Shown here one piece after another: positions 24,235 through 33,253 of a DNA stretch of 64,000 nucleotides. The position numbers and the translations under genes were made by a program. Below the pieces are notes generated by a model that worked only from the letters and a program-made list of their open reading frames with translations, did not search any database and was not told the DNA's origin. Position 1 is the first letter of the stretch, and each line of letters starts with the position of its first letter. Source of the stretch: CAYLLN01 sp036496265 (GTDB lineage Bacteria > Planctomycetota > Planctomycetia > Pirellulales > Pirellulaceae); contig DASXLL010000327.1 of assembly GCA_036496265.1 (NCBI GenBank), positions 1 through 64,000 of the forward strand, in the 5' to 3' direction.

Positions 24235-25830
24235 TTACACTCGCCGGTTTCGCGGCGTTGCGAGCACCTGCTTCAGCTCGAGCAAATCGACCGGTTTCGT
24301 CAGGTGTTGGGCAAAACCGACTTCGTGCGACCGTTGCTTGTCGGCTTCCTGGCCGTAGCCGCTGACCGCAACGAGGACCGCATTGCCCATTCCCGGCAAT
24401 CGCCGTAGTTCCTCAGCCAATTGATAGCCGTTCATTTTCGGCATGCCCAGATCGGCCAGCACGAAATCGGGCTTGAACTTGCGGGCAGCTTCCAAGGCGG
24501 CGAAAGCGTCGTAACACACGCGTACGTCGTGCTTCCAATCGAGCAATACGAGCTCCAAGCTGCGGGCCACACCCGGTGAATCATCGACGACGAGCACCCG
24601 CAACGAATCTCCGAAGTGGCCCTCACGGACTGCCGCTGCAGTGACGGCTGAATCTTTTCTATCCGTCGTCGCTGAGACGACGACCGGCAGCCGCACGACA
24701 AATTCGCTGCCCAAGCCCAGCCCCGCGCTGTGAGCCTCCACCGTACCGCCGTGCAGCTTCACCAGCTCGCGCACCAGCGTCAGACCAATGCCCAAACCTC
24801 CCTGCGCGTTCTCGATCCCCTGATCGACTTGCTCAAACAGATCGAAAATCCGCCCGCAAGCCTCCTGCGGAATGCCGATTCCCGTATCGCGCACGCGAAA
24901 ATCGAGCTCATTGCCTTCGACTTCGACCGTCAGCCAAATGCGGCCCTCAGTGCCGGTATATTTGACCGCGTTGTGCAGCAGATTGGTAAAAACCTGTGTG
25001 AGCCGCATCCCGTCGGCGTTGAGCACTATCTCGCCCGCGGGTGCGCTGACCTCCAATCGTTGCCGCTTTTCATCCAGTTGCGACCGCACCGCCTCGATCG
25101 CCCCATTCACAATTCCGCCGAGAGCGATCCGCTCCCGTCGCAGCTCGATTTTCCGCTGCGTAATTCGCGACACGTCCAGCAGCTCGTTCACCAGCCGCAC
25201 CATTTGATCCACGTGCCGGCTGATCAACTGGTGAAGCTCTGTCGTTCGCCGCTCATCGCCCTCGCCCTCTCCCAATAGGTAAACGGCATTGCGAATCGGC
25301 GCGAGCGGATTGCGGAGCTCGTGCGCCAAGGTCGCCAAAAAGGCGTCTTTGCGAGCGTCCGCCTCACGGGCCAGATCGTACAACCGCCGATTTTGCCGAG
25401 CCGTGATCCGCAGCGACTCGCAAAACAACGCAGTCACCACGCCGACGGTCAAGCTCATCAGCAAGGCGACTTCGCTCGATTCAGTAACTGGTCCAAACGA
25501 AAATCGCGGCGGATCGAAAAAATAGCGGCCCATCAGCGTGCCGCCGAGTACGGTCAACAATGCGGGCCCGAAGCCCGCATTCCACGCCACGAAAGCGACC
25601 GCGATCAAGTACATGCCATACGGAGCGCGGTCGCCCAGCAGGGGGTCCAAGAGAAGCCGAACCGTCGTGGCGATCGCGATCGCTGCCAGAGCCGCCCCAT
25701 ACCGCGTGTACCATGGCCGATTTTTTTCAATATCACCGGCCTGCGCGGCCAACCAGTTCAGTGTGCGCTGGTAAAACGCCGGCCGTGTGTTCAATTCATC
25801 CAGGCCGCCGCTTGACGTATTCTGCTGCAT
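24235..25830 (-). CDS. Hybrid sensor histidine kinase / receiver with DUF4118 sensor
   Basis: 531 residues. N-terminal membrane domain of the KdpD/DUF4118 type (about 38-135: YGAALAAIAIATTVRLLLD, PYGMYLIAVAFVAWNAGFGPAL). HisKA H-box FLATLAHELRNPLAPIRNAVYLL (His about 172). HATPase boxes HNAVKYT, VRDTGIGIP and GGLGIGLTLVRELVKLHGG. The C-terminal REC domain has LVVDDSPG, the phospho-Asp in FVLADLGMPKMNG, and a late HLTKPVDLLEL. No HPt or DNA-binding domain. The signal and the final target are unknown. A single gene with no adjacent regulator. Confidence 0.9.
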   Translation of the reverse strand: MQQNTSSGGLDELNTRPAFYQRTLNWLAAQAGDIEKNRPWYTRYGAALAAIAIATTVRLLLDPLLGDRAPYGMYLIAVAFVAWNAGFGPALLTVLGGTLMGRYFFDPPRFSFGPVTESSEVALLMSLTVGVVTALFCESLRITARQNRRLYDLAREADARKDAFLATLAHELRNPLAPIRNAVYLLGEGEGDERRTTELHQLISRHVDQMVRLVNELLDVSRITQRKIELRRERIALGGIVNGAIEAVRSQLDEKRQRLEVSAPAGEIVLNADGMRLTQVFTNLLHNAVKYTGTEGRIWLTVEVEGNELDFRVRDTGIGIPQEACGRIFDLFEQVDQGIENAQGGLGIGLTLVRELVKLHGGTVEAHSAGLGLGSEFVVRLPVVVSATTDRKDSAVTAAAVREGHFGDSLRVLVVDDSPGVARSLELVLLDWKHDVRVCYDAFAALEAARKFKPDFVLADLGMPKMNGYQLAEELRRLPGMGNAVLVAVSGYGQEADKQRSHEVGFAQHLTKPVDLLELKQVLATPRNRRV

Positions 25831-26323
25831 GATTGCCTCGCCGTGCCATTCTAGCGTCGAGACAAGATTGAACCAAACAGGTGACGAGGAAACGAGGTTA
25901 GTTATCAGCCAGCCCTGGCTTCAGCGTCACCGATACGATCCTGTTTCACGCCCCTGCGGTCCATGATCGACAGATACAGGCTGCACAGCTTACGCCCGTC
26001 CTCCGCCTTGTCGAGGTAATCGAGTACGCGACCAGTCTTGAGCATGCTGTCGAGGCCGCCGATGGTCAGCAAAGCTTTCCGGCAGATGGTTGTCCAGCCG
26101 ACTCATCAATGCAACGATCAGGAGCACGGCAGCCAGCCGATCATGAGAGAAAATCTGTCGAGCATTCAGGCGGGTCCAAAGCAGCTCGGCAGGCGGGAAG
26201 ACTTATTCTAGCACCGCTGAACAAACGGCGCGACATTGCTGCCCCGTTCCGCCCGCCAACCGCTTGCCGTACATTGATTGCCACGCCAATTGCGGCGTTT
26301 TCGTTCTCGCTCGTAGGTTACCC
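25831..26323. other. Spacer containing the DUF1552-like remnant
   Basis: Apart from the remnant at 25905-26100, I see no intact gene or strong hairpin between the kinase start and groES. A CIRCE element was looked for upstream of groES and not found. Confidence 0.5.
25905..26100 (-). pseudogene. Remnant of the C-terminus of a DUF1552-like protein
   Basis: Minus-strand translation gives LLTIGGLDSMLKTGRVLDYL, then DKAEDGRKLCSLYLSIMDRR and GVKQDRIGDAEARAG before TGA at 25905-25907. The LYLSIMDRRGVKQDRIGD ending resembles the C-terminus of DUF1552 planctomycete exported proteins (LMDRMGV...FGD). No start or upstream portion is present and the frame breaks near 26085. Read as a decayed 3' fragment. 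Confidence 0.5.
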
Positions 26324-26611
26324 ATGAAAGTCGTCCCGCTGGGAGACAAAGTCGTCATCAAACGTCTCGACGCCGAAGCTCGCACCGCCGGCGGCATCGT
26401 CTTGCCCGATTCAGCGAAGGAAAAGCCGCAGCAAGGCCGTGTCCTCTCCGTCGGCGACGGCCGCCTCACCGCTGACGGCGTCCGCGTCAAATGCCAGGTC
26501 CACGAAGGCGACCGGGTCGTCTTTTCCACGTGGTCCGGAACCGAAATCAAAGTCATCAACGACGAGTTGCTCATCCTCAGCGAGAGCGACATTCTGGCAA
26601 TTCTGGACTGA
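26324..26611 (+). CDS. groES: Co-chaperonin GroES
   Basis: 95 residues from ATG 26324 (MKVVPLGDKVVIKRLDAEAR). The mobile loop is TAGGIVLPDSAKEKPQQGRV and the end is VKVINDELLILSESDILAIL-like (here EIKVINDELLILSESDILAILD). It forms the lid of the GroEL chamber. No groEL follows, so this is an orphan groES; planctomycetes often have several groES/groEL copies. The residues before Met are not conserved. Confidence 0.92.
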   Translation: MKVVPLGDKVVIKRLDAEARTAGGIVLPDSAKEKPQQGRVLSVGDGRLTADGVRVKCQVHEGDRVVFSTWSGTEIKVINDELLILSESDILAILD

Positions 26612-26723
26612 CAAGTACTCAGTTCTTTGTACTGCTCAGGTCCACTCAGTCTCCGCCCGCTGGCCGCTGCTGGTAGAATACAACTCAGGCCACACAGGAC
26701 CTATTTTTGGAATGGAGAACAAC

Positions 26724-27848
26724 ATGAGCCTCCTGAAAACGCGTTTCATCTTCGCGATGGTTCTCGTTGCATTCGTGATTACTGCTTTATCTTCTACCCC
26801 TGCCGCCGACGACACCAACAAGCTCTACCAACAAATCGTCGATAAGGCCATCGCTTATTTGGCGACCAAAGGCCAGGCCGACGACGGCTCGTTCAACGCC
26901 GCTGCCGGACCAGCCGTCACGGCGCTCGTCGCAACGAGCGTTCTCCGCCAAGGCCGCTCGCCGGACGATCCGCTCGTGGCGAAGGCCATCAAGTACGTCG
27001 AGAAATTCATTCAGGACGACGGCGGCATCTACAACGCCGGCACCGTCAACAAAAACTACGAGACCTGCATCGCGATGCTGCTCTTCACGGAAGCCAATCG
27101 CAACCACAAGTACGACTCGCTGCTCGCCAAGGCCGATAAATACATCAAGTCGAATCAATGGGGCGCCACGCACGAGCGCGAAGCCGATCCGACCGACGTG
27201 AAATACGGCGGCACCGGCTACGGCCGCACGAACGACCGTCCGGACCTCTCGAATACCAGCTTTTTCCTCGACGCCCTCAAAGCCACCGGCAACGGACCCG
27301 ATAGCGAGGCCGTGCAGCGGGCCCTCGTGTTCGTCAGCCGCTGCCAGAACCTCGAAACCGCGTACAACACCACGCCTTTCGCCAAGAAAATCAACGACGG
27401 CGGCTTCTACTACACTCCAGCCGCCGGCGGCAACAGCCAGGCCGGCACCGACGAGCCGACCGGCGGCCTCCGCAGCTATGCATCCATGACCTACGCCGGC
27501 CTCAAGAGCATGATCTACGCCGGCCTCGGTCCCGACGATCAGCGCGTCAAAGCCGCCCTCGGCTGGTTGAAAAAGCATTACGACTTAAATAGCAATCCCG
27601 GTCTCGGCAATCAGGGCCTCTACTATTATTACCAGACCTTCGGCAAAGCGATGTCCGCCCTCGGCCAAGACAAGTTCGTCGATGAAGCCGGCACGGCTCA
27701 CGACTGGCGCAAAGACCTGATCGAAGCCCTCGCCTCCCGCCAACGCCCCGACGGCTCCTGGGTCAACGAGAATCAACGCTGGATGGAAGGCGACGCCAAT
27801 CTCTCCACCGGCTACGCACTGCTCGCCCTATCGTATTGCAAGAAATAA
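26724..27848 (+). CDS. Exported prenyltransferase/squalene-oxidase-repeat protein
   Basis: 374 residues from ATG 26724, preceded by GGAGAACAAC. Signal peptide about 1-28 (FIFAMVLVAFVITALSSTPAA). Alpha/alpha-barrel repeats: KAIAYLATKGQADDGSFNAAAGPAVTALVATSVL, KAIKYVEKFIQDDGGIY, ALVFVSRCQNL, and DLIEALASRQRPDGSWVNENQRWMEGDANLSTGYALLALSYCK (in parts). The C-terminal DGSW...STGYALLAL is the terpene-cyclase-fold signature; no DxDD acid motif. Common in planctomycetes; role unknown. No haem motif, unlike 2058-3086. Confidence 0.82.
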   Translation: MSLLKTRFIFAMVLVAFVITALSSTPAADDTNKLYQQIVDKAIAYLATKGQADDGSFNAAAGPAVTALVATSVLRQGRSPDDPLVAKAIKYVEKFIQDDGGIYNAGTVNKNYETCIAMLLFTEANRNHKYDSLLAKADKYIKSNQWGATHEREADPTDVKYGGTGYGRTNDRPDLSNTSFFLDALKATGNGPDSEAVQRALVFVSRCQNLETAYNTTPFAKKINDGGFYYTPAAGGNSQAGTDEPTGGLRSYASMTYAGLKSMIYAGLGPDDQRVKAALGWLKKHYDLNSNPGLGNQGLYYYYQTFGKAMSALGQDKFVDEAGTAHDWRKDLIEALASRQRPDGSWVNENQRWMEGDANLSTGYALLALSYCKK

Positions 27849-27881
27849 GCGATCGAGCGACTACCACAACTACGGGCGAGC

Positions 27882-29249
27882 ATGAAATCGAATTCGGAAG
27901 GCGAAGAAAATCCCTACGAATCGCCGCGGGCCGCAATGGCTGAACCCGCGCAGCCGCTCGTCGACGCACCCGACCGTCCCCCCAGCCGCGGCTCCCTCCT
28001 CGTCATCTTCCTCACGGTCTTCATCGACCTTCTCGGCTTCGGCATGGTCCTACCGCTGTTGCCGGTTTACGCGAAGAGCTTTGAATTCAAGGAAGAAGGA
28101 TGGATCATCGGCCTCTTGATGGCCAGTTTCTCGGCCATGACGTTCATCTTCGCGCCGCTCTGGGGCCGCGCCTCCGATCGAATCGGCCGCCGTCCGGTGC
28201 TAATCGTCGGCCTCATCGGCTCCGTCGGTTTTTATTTCCTGTTCGGCATCGCGACGATCTTTAAGAGCATGACGCTGCTCTTCATCGCTCGCATCGGCGC
28301 CGGCATCGCCGGAGCAACGATTCCGGCCGCTCAAGCTTACATCGCGGACGTAACCAGCCTGAAAAACCGCGCCAAAGGCATGGCTCTCATCGGCGCAGCC
28401 TTCGGCCTCGGCTTCACATTCGGCCCGCTCCTCGGGGCCGCGGCGCTAATGTTCTCGGGCAACGTCGAGACAAGCCCCTGGCCAGGCTTTTTCGCGGCGA
28501 CGTTGTCTGCCATCGCCTGCGTCCTCGCTATCTTTCTGTTGCCCGAATCGCTCCGCCCCGGCTCCCATCACGCCGGCCACGCCATCATCGACTGGCGCGC
28601 CTGGCACGACGCCTGGCAAACGCCCTCCGTCCCCGCGCTCCTCGCCACCGCCTTCGCCAGCGTCGTCTCCTTCGCCACCTTTGAAACAACACTCTCGCTG
28701 CTACTCAAGGACGAAGAACACCTGCCATTTCACTTCACGTTCGCCCAAGTATTGCTCTACTACGCCTTCATCGGTTTTACACTCACCATCGCCCAAGGCT
28801 TTCTGGTCCGTCGCCTCGCCCCAAAAGTCGGCGAAGTCGCGCTAATTTTCGCTGGCGGCATCACCACGATGGTCGGCTTCGGCATGTTGGTCTGGGCCAG
28901 CCGCGCCGGCGAACTGTCGCTCTTGATGGTCGCCTCCGCCATCGAAGTCACCGGCTTCGCCCTCATGACTCCCTCGCTTCAATCGCTCATCAGCCGTCGC
29001 AGCGATCCCGCGAAGCAAGGCGGCATCCTCGGCGTCAGCCAAAGCACAAGTTCGCTCGCGCGTGTCGTCGGTCCACTCATCGCCGTGCCGCTCTTCTTCG
29101 AGTCACCGGCCCAGGCGCTACCCTATTGGGCCGCGCTTGGCATCATGGCCATCGCCACGGCCATCTTTGCCCTCTTCGCTCGCCACGGCGAAGATCACGC
29201 CGGCGCCCCCACCGAGCTCTCGGTGCCCGCCGAAGCAATGGAATCGTGA
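27882..29249 (+). CDS. Major facilitator superfamily transporter, TetA-like
   Basis: 455 residues, 12 predicted transmembrane segments after a 35-residue N-terminal tail. MFS motif A is DRIGRRPVLIVGLIGSVGFY (here RASDRIGRRPVL). The inter-domain loop and second half follow at about 230-440. FIDLLGFGMVLPLLPVYA at the first helix is the DHA1/tetracycline-efflux type signature. Substrate unknown; it may be a drug or metabolite exporter. It starts 33 nt after the repeat protein, so the two could be cotranscribed. Confidence 0.88.
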   Translation: MKSNSEGEENPYESPRAAMAEPAQPLVDAPDRPPSRGSLLVIFLTVFIDLLGFGMVLPLLPVYAKSFEFKEEGWIIGLLMASFSAMTFIFAPLWGRASDRIGRRPVLIVGLIGSVGFYFLFGIATIFKSMTLLFIARIGAGIAGATIPAAQAYIADVTSLKNRAKGMALIGAAFGLGFTFGPLLGAAALMFSGNVETSPWPGFFAATLSAIACVLAIFLLPESLRPGSHHAGHAIIDWRAWHDAWQTPSVPALLATAFASVVSFATFETTLSLLLKDEEHLPFHFTFAQVLLYYAFIGFTLTIAQGFLVRRLAPKVGEVALIFAGGITTMVGFGMLVWASRAGELSLLMVASAIEVTGFALMTPSLQSLISRRSDPAKQGGILGVSQSTSSLARVVGPLIAVPLFFESPAQALPYWAALGIMAIATAIFALFARHGEDHAGAPTELSVPAEAMES

Positions 29250-29460
29250 CGCGTCGGCATGTTGCGTCGCTGGCATCCATTTTGCTCCGCCGTGCTTATG
29301 CCACAGCGGATGATCGACCGTAGCGAGCCACGATCGCGTCCGCTTGAACACGAGCGTATCCGCTTTGGACACTCGCGAACCAGTTTGACGCGATCCACAC
29401 CACCCGCAAATGTCTAATGCGGCTGGCGCATCGACAACTTATCTTTTTGGAGGAACAGTT

Positions 29461-30375
29461 ATGCGCACCTTCGTAAGAACAGCATGGGCGGGCGTCGCCC
29501 TCGCCGCCGTCGCCTTTACCAATGCAGCCTGGGCTGACGAACCTGTAAAGAACACGAACGCAGCAGTCGATCAGACCCATGTCGCGATTGCTCGCGATTT
29601 TCGGACAGCCGACATCATCGGGCTGTATGTAAAAAACAATAAGCACGAAGACCTCGGCAAAATCGACGACCTCGTCATCGACATGAAGACCGGTGACGTT
29701 CGTTATGCGGCGGTCGCCTATGGCGGCGTCGCCGGCATCGGCAGCAAGCTCTTTGCCGTGCCGTGGCAAAAACTGACCTTCATGTTCGGCGAACCGAACA
29801 AGGCCAATTCGCGGCATTTCATGCTCGACGCCACCAAAGAGCATTTCGAGAATTCCCCCGGCTTCGATTCCTCGCATTGGCCAAATGTAGCCGACGCCAA
29901 TTGGGGTGCCTCTGTCGATAAACACTACAACTTCGACCGCACTGCCCATAACGCGGCCAACGCGACCGCGAACGCCACTACGGGCAACACGCAGCAAACC
30001 GTAGCCTATGAAACCGTCTTCCGCGCCAGCAAGGTCAAGGGCATGGAAGTTCGTAATGCCAACAATGAGCACCTTGGCAGCATTGATGACATGGTCATCG
30101 AAGTCAGTAAAGGCCATGTGAAATATCTGGCTCTCTCGTATGGCAGTTGGTTCACCGGCGGCAACAAGCTGTTTGCCGTTCCGCTTAGCTCCTGCACCTT
30201 GACGCACGACAACAACAAGACCTTCTTCACCGTTCATGCCAGCCAGGAAGCGCTTAAAAACGCCCCCGGCTTCGACAAGAACAACTGGCCCGATACCGCG
30301 AATCCCAATTGGGCCAAAGAGGTGGATACTTACTACCAACGGTCCGCTCAGCGGCCGGCTACGACACGACAATAA
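29461..30375 (+). CDS. Exported protein with two PRC-barrel domains
   Basis: 304 residues from ATG 29461; TTTTTGGAGGAACAGTT gives a strong ribosome binding site. Signal peptide about 1-26 (AWAGVALAAVAFTNAAWA). Two homologous PRC-barrel halves: IIGLYVKNNKHEDLGKIDDLVIDM (about 45) and VKGMEVRNANNEHLGSIDDMVIEV (about 188), each followed by YAAVAYGG/YLALSYGS and KLFAVPW/KLFAVPL. Each half ends in a PGFDSSHWP/PGFDKNNWP motif. Role unknown, probably envelope stress or adhesion. A hairpin terminator follows. Confidence 0.87.
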   Translation: MRTFVRTAWAGVALAAVAFTNAAWADEPVKNTNAAVDQTHVAIARDFRTADIIGLYVKNNKHEDLGKIDDLVIDMKTGDVRYAAVAYGGVAGIGSKLFAVPWQKLTFMFGEPNKANSRHFMLDATKEHFENSPGFDSSHWPNVADANWGASVDKHYNFDRTAHNAANATANATTGNTQQTVAYETVFRASKVKGMEVRNANNEHLGSIDDMVIEVSKGHVKYLALSYGSWFTGGNKLFAVPLSSCTLTHDNNKTFFTVHASQEALKNAPGFDKNNWPDTANPNWAKEVDTYYQRSAQRPATTRQ

Positions 30376-30427
30376 CAACGCGACAATAACATCGCGACAA
30401 ATCGTTACCAGGCGCTTTGGCGTTGTG

Positions 30428-30484
30428 GGGCGACGGCAGCCGGGTTTTTACCAAGCGACACCGGTTGTCGTCGCCCATTTTATT
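30428..30484 (+). terminator. Probable terminator of the PRC-barrel gene
   Basis: Stem GGGCGACG / CGTCGCCC (30428-30435 and 30469-30476) extended by CCGG/CCGG inside, followed by ATTTTATT. Confidence 0.55.
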
Positions 30485-30633
30485 GTCGCCGCCCTGACCC
30501 AAAAAAAGCATTACTCCCTTCTCCCTGGTACCCCGGGGAGAAGGGTCGGGGATGAGGGGTTCCCGCTTCGCCAATCCAGCGGCGAGAGGTTTTCAAATGT
30601 TCCGGTAACGCATGCAAGAGAGGTTAATACAGA

Positions 30634-31086
30634 CTATTCCGCCTTGGCCGGCGCCTTCCCCACTTCCAACTTCTTCTCCCCCCACTCTCCCTCTTTTTTC
30701 TTTCGCAACGTCTCCCACGCCGACTCCATCAGCGGCACATGACATCCCCCATGCGTCTTGCATTCATTGGCCCCGACCGTTTCGCCGCAGCCGCCCAGCC
30801 CTTTGCACTCATTCTGCCCGCCGCACGAATGCTCCTTCGCCGTCGCACAGCTCCCTTGCCCACGGCACGAGTTCTCGCCGCCCTTCCCTTGTCCCTTACA
30901 TTCATTCAGCCCGCGGCACAAATGAACTTCCGCCTTTGCCAACACCGTTTCTTCCCCTGCCGGCTTCGCCACCGCACCACCGCCTGACTTCCCGCCACAG
31001 CCGAGCATCGACCCCGCCGCCAGTCCACCCAGCGCAGCCGAAGTCAATTTGTGAAAATCGCGGCGGTCGAATTGTCGTTTTGTCAT
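30634..31086 (-). CDS. Tat-exported Cys-rich protein, possible modified metal-binding peptide
   Basis: 150 residues from ATG 31086 (MTKRQFDRRDFHKLTSAALG). RRDFHK is a Tat motif, and the h-region ends in MLGC, a possible lipobox. The body has ten cysteines in a regular pattern: CRGLNECKGQG, NSCRGQGSC, HSCGGQNECKGLGGC, NECKTHGGCH. The KGQG/KGLG units recall small Cys-rich precursors of MNIO (DUF692)-modified copper-binding peptides. An MNIO/DUF2063 pair is at 52.5-54.3 kb, about 22 kb away, so the link is inference. C-terminus is charged (EKKLEVGKAPAKAE). Confidence 0.7.
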   Translation of the reverse strand: MTKRQFDRRDFHKLTSAALGGLAAGSMLGCGGKSGGGAVAKPAGEETVLAKAEVHLCRGLNECKGQGKGGENSCRGQGSCATAKEHSCGGQNECKGLGGCGETVGANECKTHGGCHVPLMESAWETLRKKKEGEWGEKKLEVGKAPAKAE

Positions 31087-31212
31087 TTTCTGAACCCTCA
31101 AGATGACGAAGTGCCGCAGTATAACACGTGGACCGATTGTTAAATCCAGCGTAAACTCGCGGTCTAAAGAGAAAGGAGACAGAGGCTGGAGCCAGAATCT
31201 GCCCTAACTTTT

Positions 31213-31240
31213 CCCGACCCCCGAGCCCCGAGCCCCGAAT
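31213..31240 (+). repeat. Heptanucleotide array CCCGANN x4 upstream of mqnE
   Basis: CCCGACC, CCCGAGC, CCCGAGC, CCCGAAT in register, ending 12 nt before the mqnE start. No Shine-Dalgarno sequence lies between. Confidence 0.78.
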
Positions 31241-31252
31241 CCCCCGCTCTGC

Positions 31253-32383
31253 ATGCCCTCCCTCGACCAAATCCGCGACAAAGTCCACGCCGGCCGCCGC
31301 CTCAACCTCGAAGACGGCCTCTTCCTCTACGATCCCGCCACGCCCCTCCACGAAGTCGGCGAGCTGGCCAATTTCGTCCGTGAGCAAAAAAACGGCAACC
31401 GGGCCTACTTCAACATCAACACCCATCTCAACGCCACCAACATCTGCGTCTATCGCTGCACCTTCTGCGCGTTCCGCTCCGACCTCCGCGAGCCCAAGGG
31501 CTACGCCATGTCCGACGAGCAAATCCTCGCTCGCGGCCAGGAAGCCCTCGACAATGGCTGCACCGAAATGCACATCGTCGGCGGCCTGCACCACCAAAAA
31601 AAATACGACTGGTACGTCAACCTCGTCCGCATCCTGCACGACGCCTACCCCGACCTGCACCTCAAAGCCTGGACCGGCGTCGAAATCAACTGGTTCGAGT
31701 TCCTCGCCAAAAAAACCGTCCGCGAAATTCTGGAAGACCTCATCGAAGCCGGCCTCGGCAGCATGCCCGGCGGCGGCGCCGAAATTTTCCACCCCGAAGT
31801 CCGCTCCAAAATCTGCGAGCACAAGTCCGACGCCGGCAAATGGCTCGACATCCACCGCACAGCCCACCAGCTCGGCCTGAAAACGAACTGCACGATGCTC
31901 TACGGCCACATCGAAAACGCCTACCACCGCATCGACCATCTCCTCCGCCTCCGCGAGCTGCAAGACGAAACCGGCGGCTTCCAAACCTTCATCCCCCTCG
32001 CCTTCCACCCCGAAAACACCGGCCTGTCGCACATCAAAAAGCCCTCCGCCATCATGGACTTGCGGACCATCGCCGTCAGCCGCTTGATGCTCGACAACAT
32101 CCCGCACATCAAGGCCTACTGGATCATGCTCGGCATCGGCACCGCCCAAACCGCCCTCGCCTACGGCGCCGACGACATCGACGGCACCGTCCGCCACGAG
32201 CTCATCTACCACGACGCCGGCGCCACCACCCCCGAGCTCCTCACCTCCTCCCAAATCCAACGCCTCATCCTCGAAGCCGGCCGCCAACCCATCGAACGCG
32301 ACACCCTCTACCGCCGCATCACCCGCGACGACCAAAACCCCGCCCGCTGGACCGTGGGGGAAGCTCTAGCCGCCAGCGTCTAG
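31253..32383 (+). CDS. mqnE: Aminodeoxyfutalosine synthase (radical SAM)
   Basis: 376 residues. Radical SAM enzyme of futalosine-route menaquinone synthesis, joining 3-[(1-carboxyvinyl)oxy]benzoate to adenosyl. Cluster motif CVYRCTFCAF (about residues 60-69, CxxxCxxC). Also EMHIVGGLHHQKKYDWYV, SMPGGGAEIFHPEVRSKIC, and LAYGADDIDGTV, all expected of MqnE. Codon use is extreme: most third positions are C. Relatives mqnA and mqnC are at 44.8-46.8 kb; mqnB and mqnD are not in the window. No ribosome binding site is evident. Confidence 0.93.
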   Translation: MPSLDQIRDKVHAGRRLNLEDGLFLYDPATPLHEVGELANFVREQKNGNRAYFNINTHLNATNICVYRCTFCAFRSDLREPKGYAMSDEQILARGQEALDNGCTEMHIVGGLHHQKKYDWYVNLVRILHDAYPDLHLKAWTGVEINWFEFLAKKTVREILEDLIEAGLGSMPGGGAEIFHPEVRSKICEHKSDAGKWLDIHRTAHQLGLKTNCTMLYGHIENAYHRIDHLLRLRELQDETGGFQTFIPLAFHPENTGLSHIKKPSAIMDLRTIAVSRLMLDNIPHIKAYWIMLGIGTAQTALAYGADDIDGTVRHELIYHDAGATTPELLTSSQIQRLILEAGRQPIERDTLYRRITRDDQNPARWTVGEALAASV

Positions 32384-32709
32384 TCTCAGCAGCCATCTCG
32401 CCCTGTAGCCATCACGCTCCGCGTGATGAAGCCCGGCCATACCAACTCCATCCGCCATCCGTGGCTCCGCCCCCTCAGTAGCTCCCAGTGAGGGCGCAAC
32501 CCGAGCCCCTGGGAGGGCGACAGGCTCCCGCCGAGCCTTCTGCTTGTGCCCGCCCACGTAGCGTGGGACCAGCGACGGGCACCGACGCGCAGCGTTGGTC
32601 GGCGAGCGCCGGCCCACCACTGAGACATTAGCCGCGTTTCTATTCTTCGCTGTGCCACTCACATGGTAAAATATCTCGTACGAGTAATTGATCCGCGTGA
32701 GCAACCTTC
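32384..32709. other. Gene-free spacer rich in hairpin repeats
   Basis: No gene. Holds the second copy of GTAGCCATCACGC (32405-32429), a GGGAGGGCGACAGGCTCC element near 32500-32540 related to 46829-46894, and a degraded GTAGCGTGGGACC copy at 32558-32620. Confidence 0.7.
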
Positions 32710-32961
32710 ATGCTTGAAACCTCCGATTATCTCGCGTCGCTCGTGCATGATACGTCTCGCTCCGAAGAGGAGGTCTTGGCGCAGGCGGTCAAAACAGGCC
32801 TTCGCGAGATGTGGCGGCAGCAACTCCTCGGCCGCTATTTACGCGGAGAGCTCGACCGAGCTGCCGTCGTAGACCAAGTTGGCCTCGACCTCGTCGAATT
32901 GGCTGAACGGCAATCGCAAGCCGTCCAGGAGGACTTGGCGTGGGCCCGGCAAGCCAATTAA
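32710..32961 (+). CDS. Small hypothetical protein, antitoxin-like
   Basis: 83 residues, all-helical and charged: ETSDYLASLVHDTSRSEEEVLAQAVKTGLREMWRQQLLGRYLRGELDRAAVVDQVG (in parts). The YLxxLVxDTSRSEEEVLAQAVKTGL part looks like short ribbon-helix-helix antitoxin-type proteins, but no toxin gene follows; only a 95-bp inverted repeat does (32961-33057). Gene status is moderately supported by codon use. Confidence 0.5.
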   Translation: MLETSDYLASLVHDTSRSEEEVLAQAVKTGLREMWRQQLLGRYLRGELDRAAVVDQVGLDLVELAERQSQAVQEDLAWARQAN

Positions 32962-33057
32962 GGCCGTGCCGGTGGAACGTTTCTGGGTATATGCCCGTCC
33001 ATTAACAAGCGGAATTTCCGGTAGCAACGACTGTAGGGCTAGCGGCACGGCCTTTGC
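32961..33057. repeat. Inverted repeat, AAGGCCGTGCCG arms
   Basis: Arms AAGGCCGTGCCG (about 32960) and CGGCACGGCCTTT (about 33043-33055) enclose about 75 nt. It begins at the stop codon of the 83-residue gene (TAAGGCCGTGCC). Confidence 0.6.
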
Positions 33058-33253
33058 CAGATTAGGGTACATGACTGGCGAAAACGCAGTGATTTTTCGC
33101 TTTCCATTGGAAATCGCGCGTGCTAGACTGCCGCGGGCGCGCTCGATTTGACACGATCTGATCGTTCTCAACCCGAATCGGGTAATTGGGTCAGGAGGTA
33201 ACCGAACAGAAGGATAGCGCCAGTTCGTAGAATGGATGAACCGGAGTTTTGCA

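Noticed and set aside
26324..26611. groESL operon
   Set aside because: No groEL follows; the next gene is an exported repeat protein.
30902..32335. 477-residue minus-strand open frame
   Set aside because: Antisense shadow of mqnE caused by its C-ending codons; the product is a Val/Gly/Asp/Glu-rich string without any family motif.
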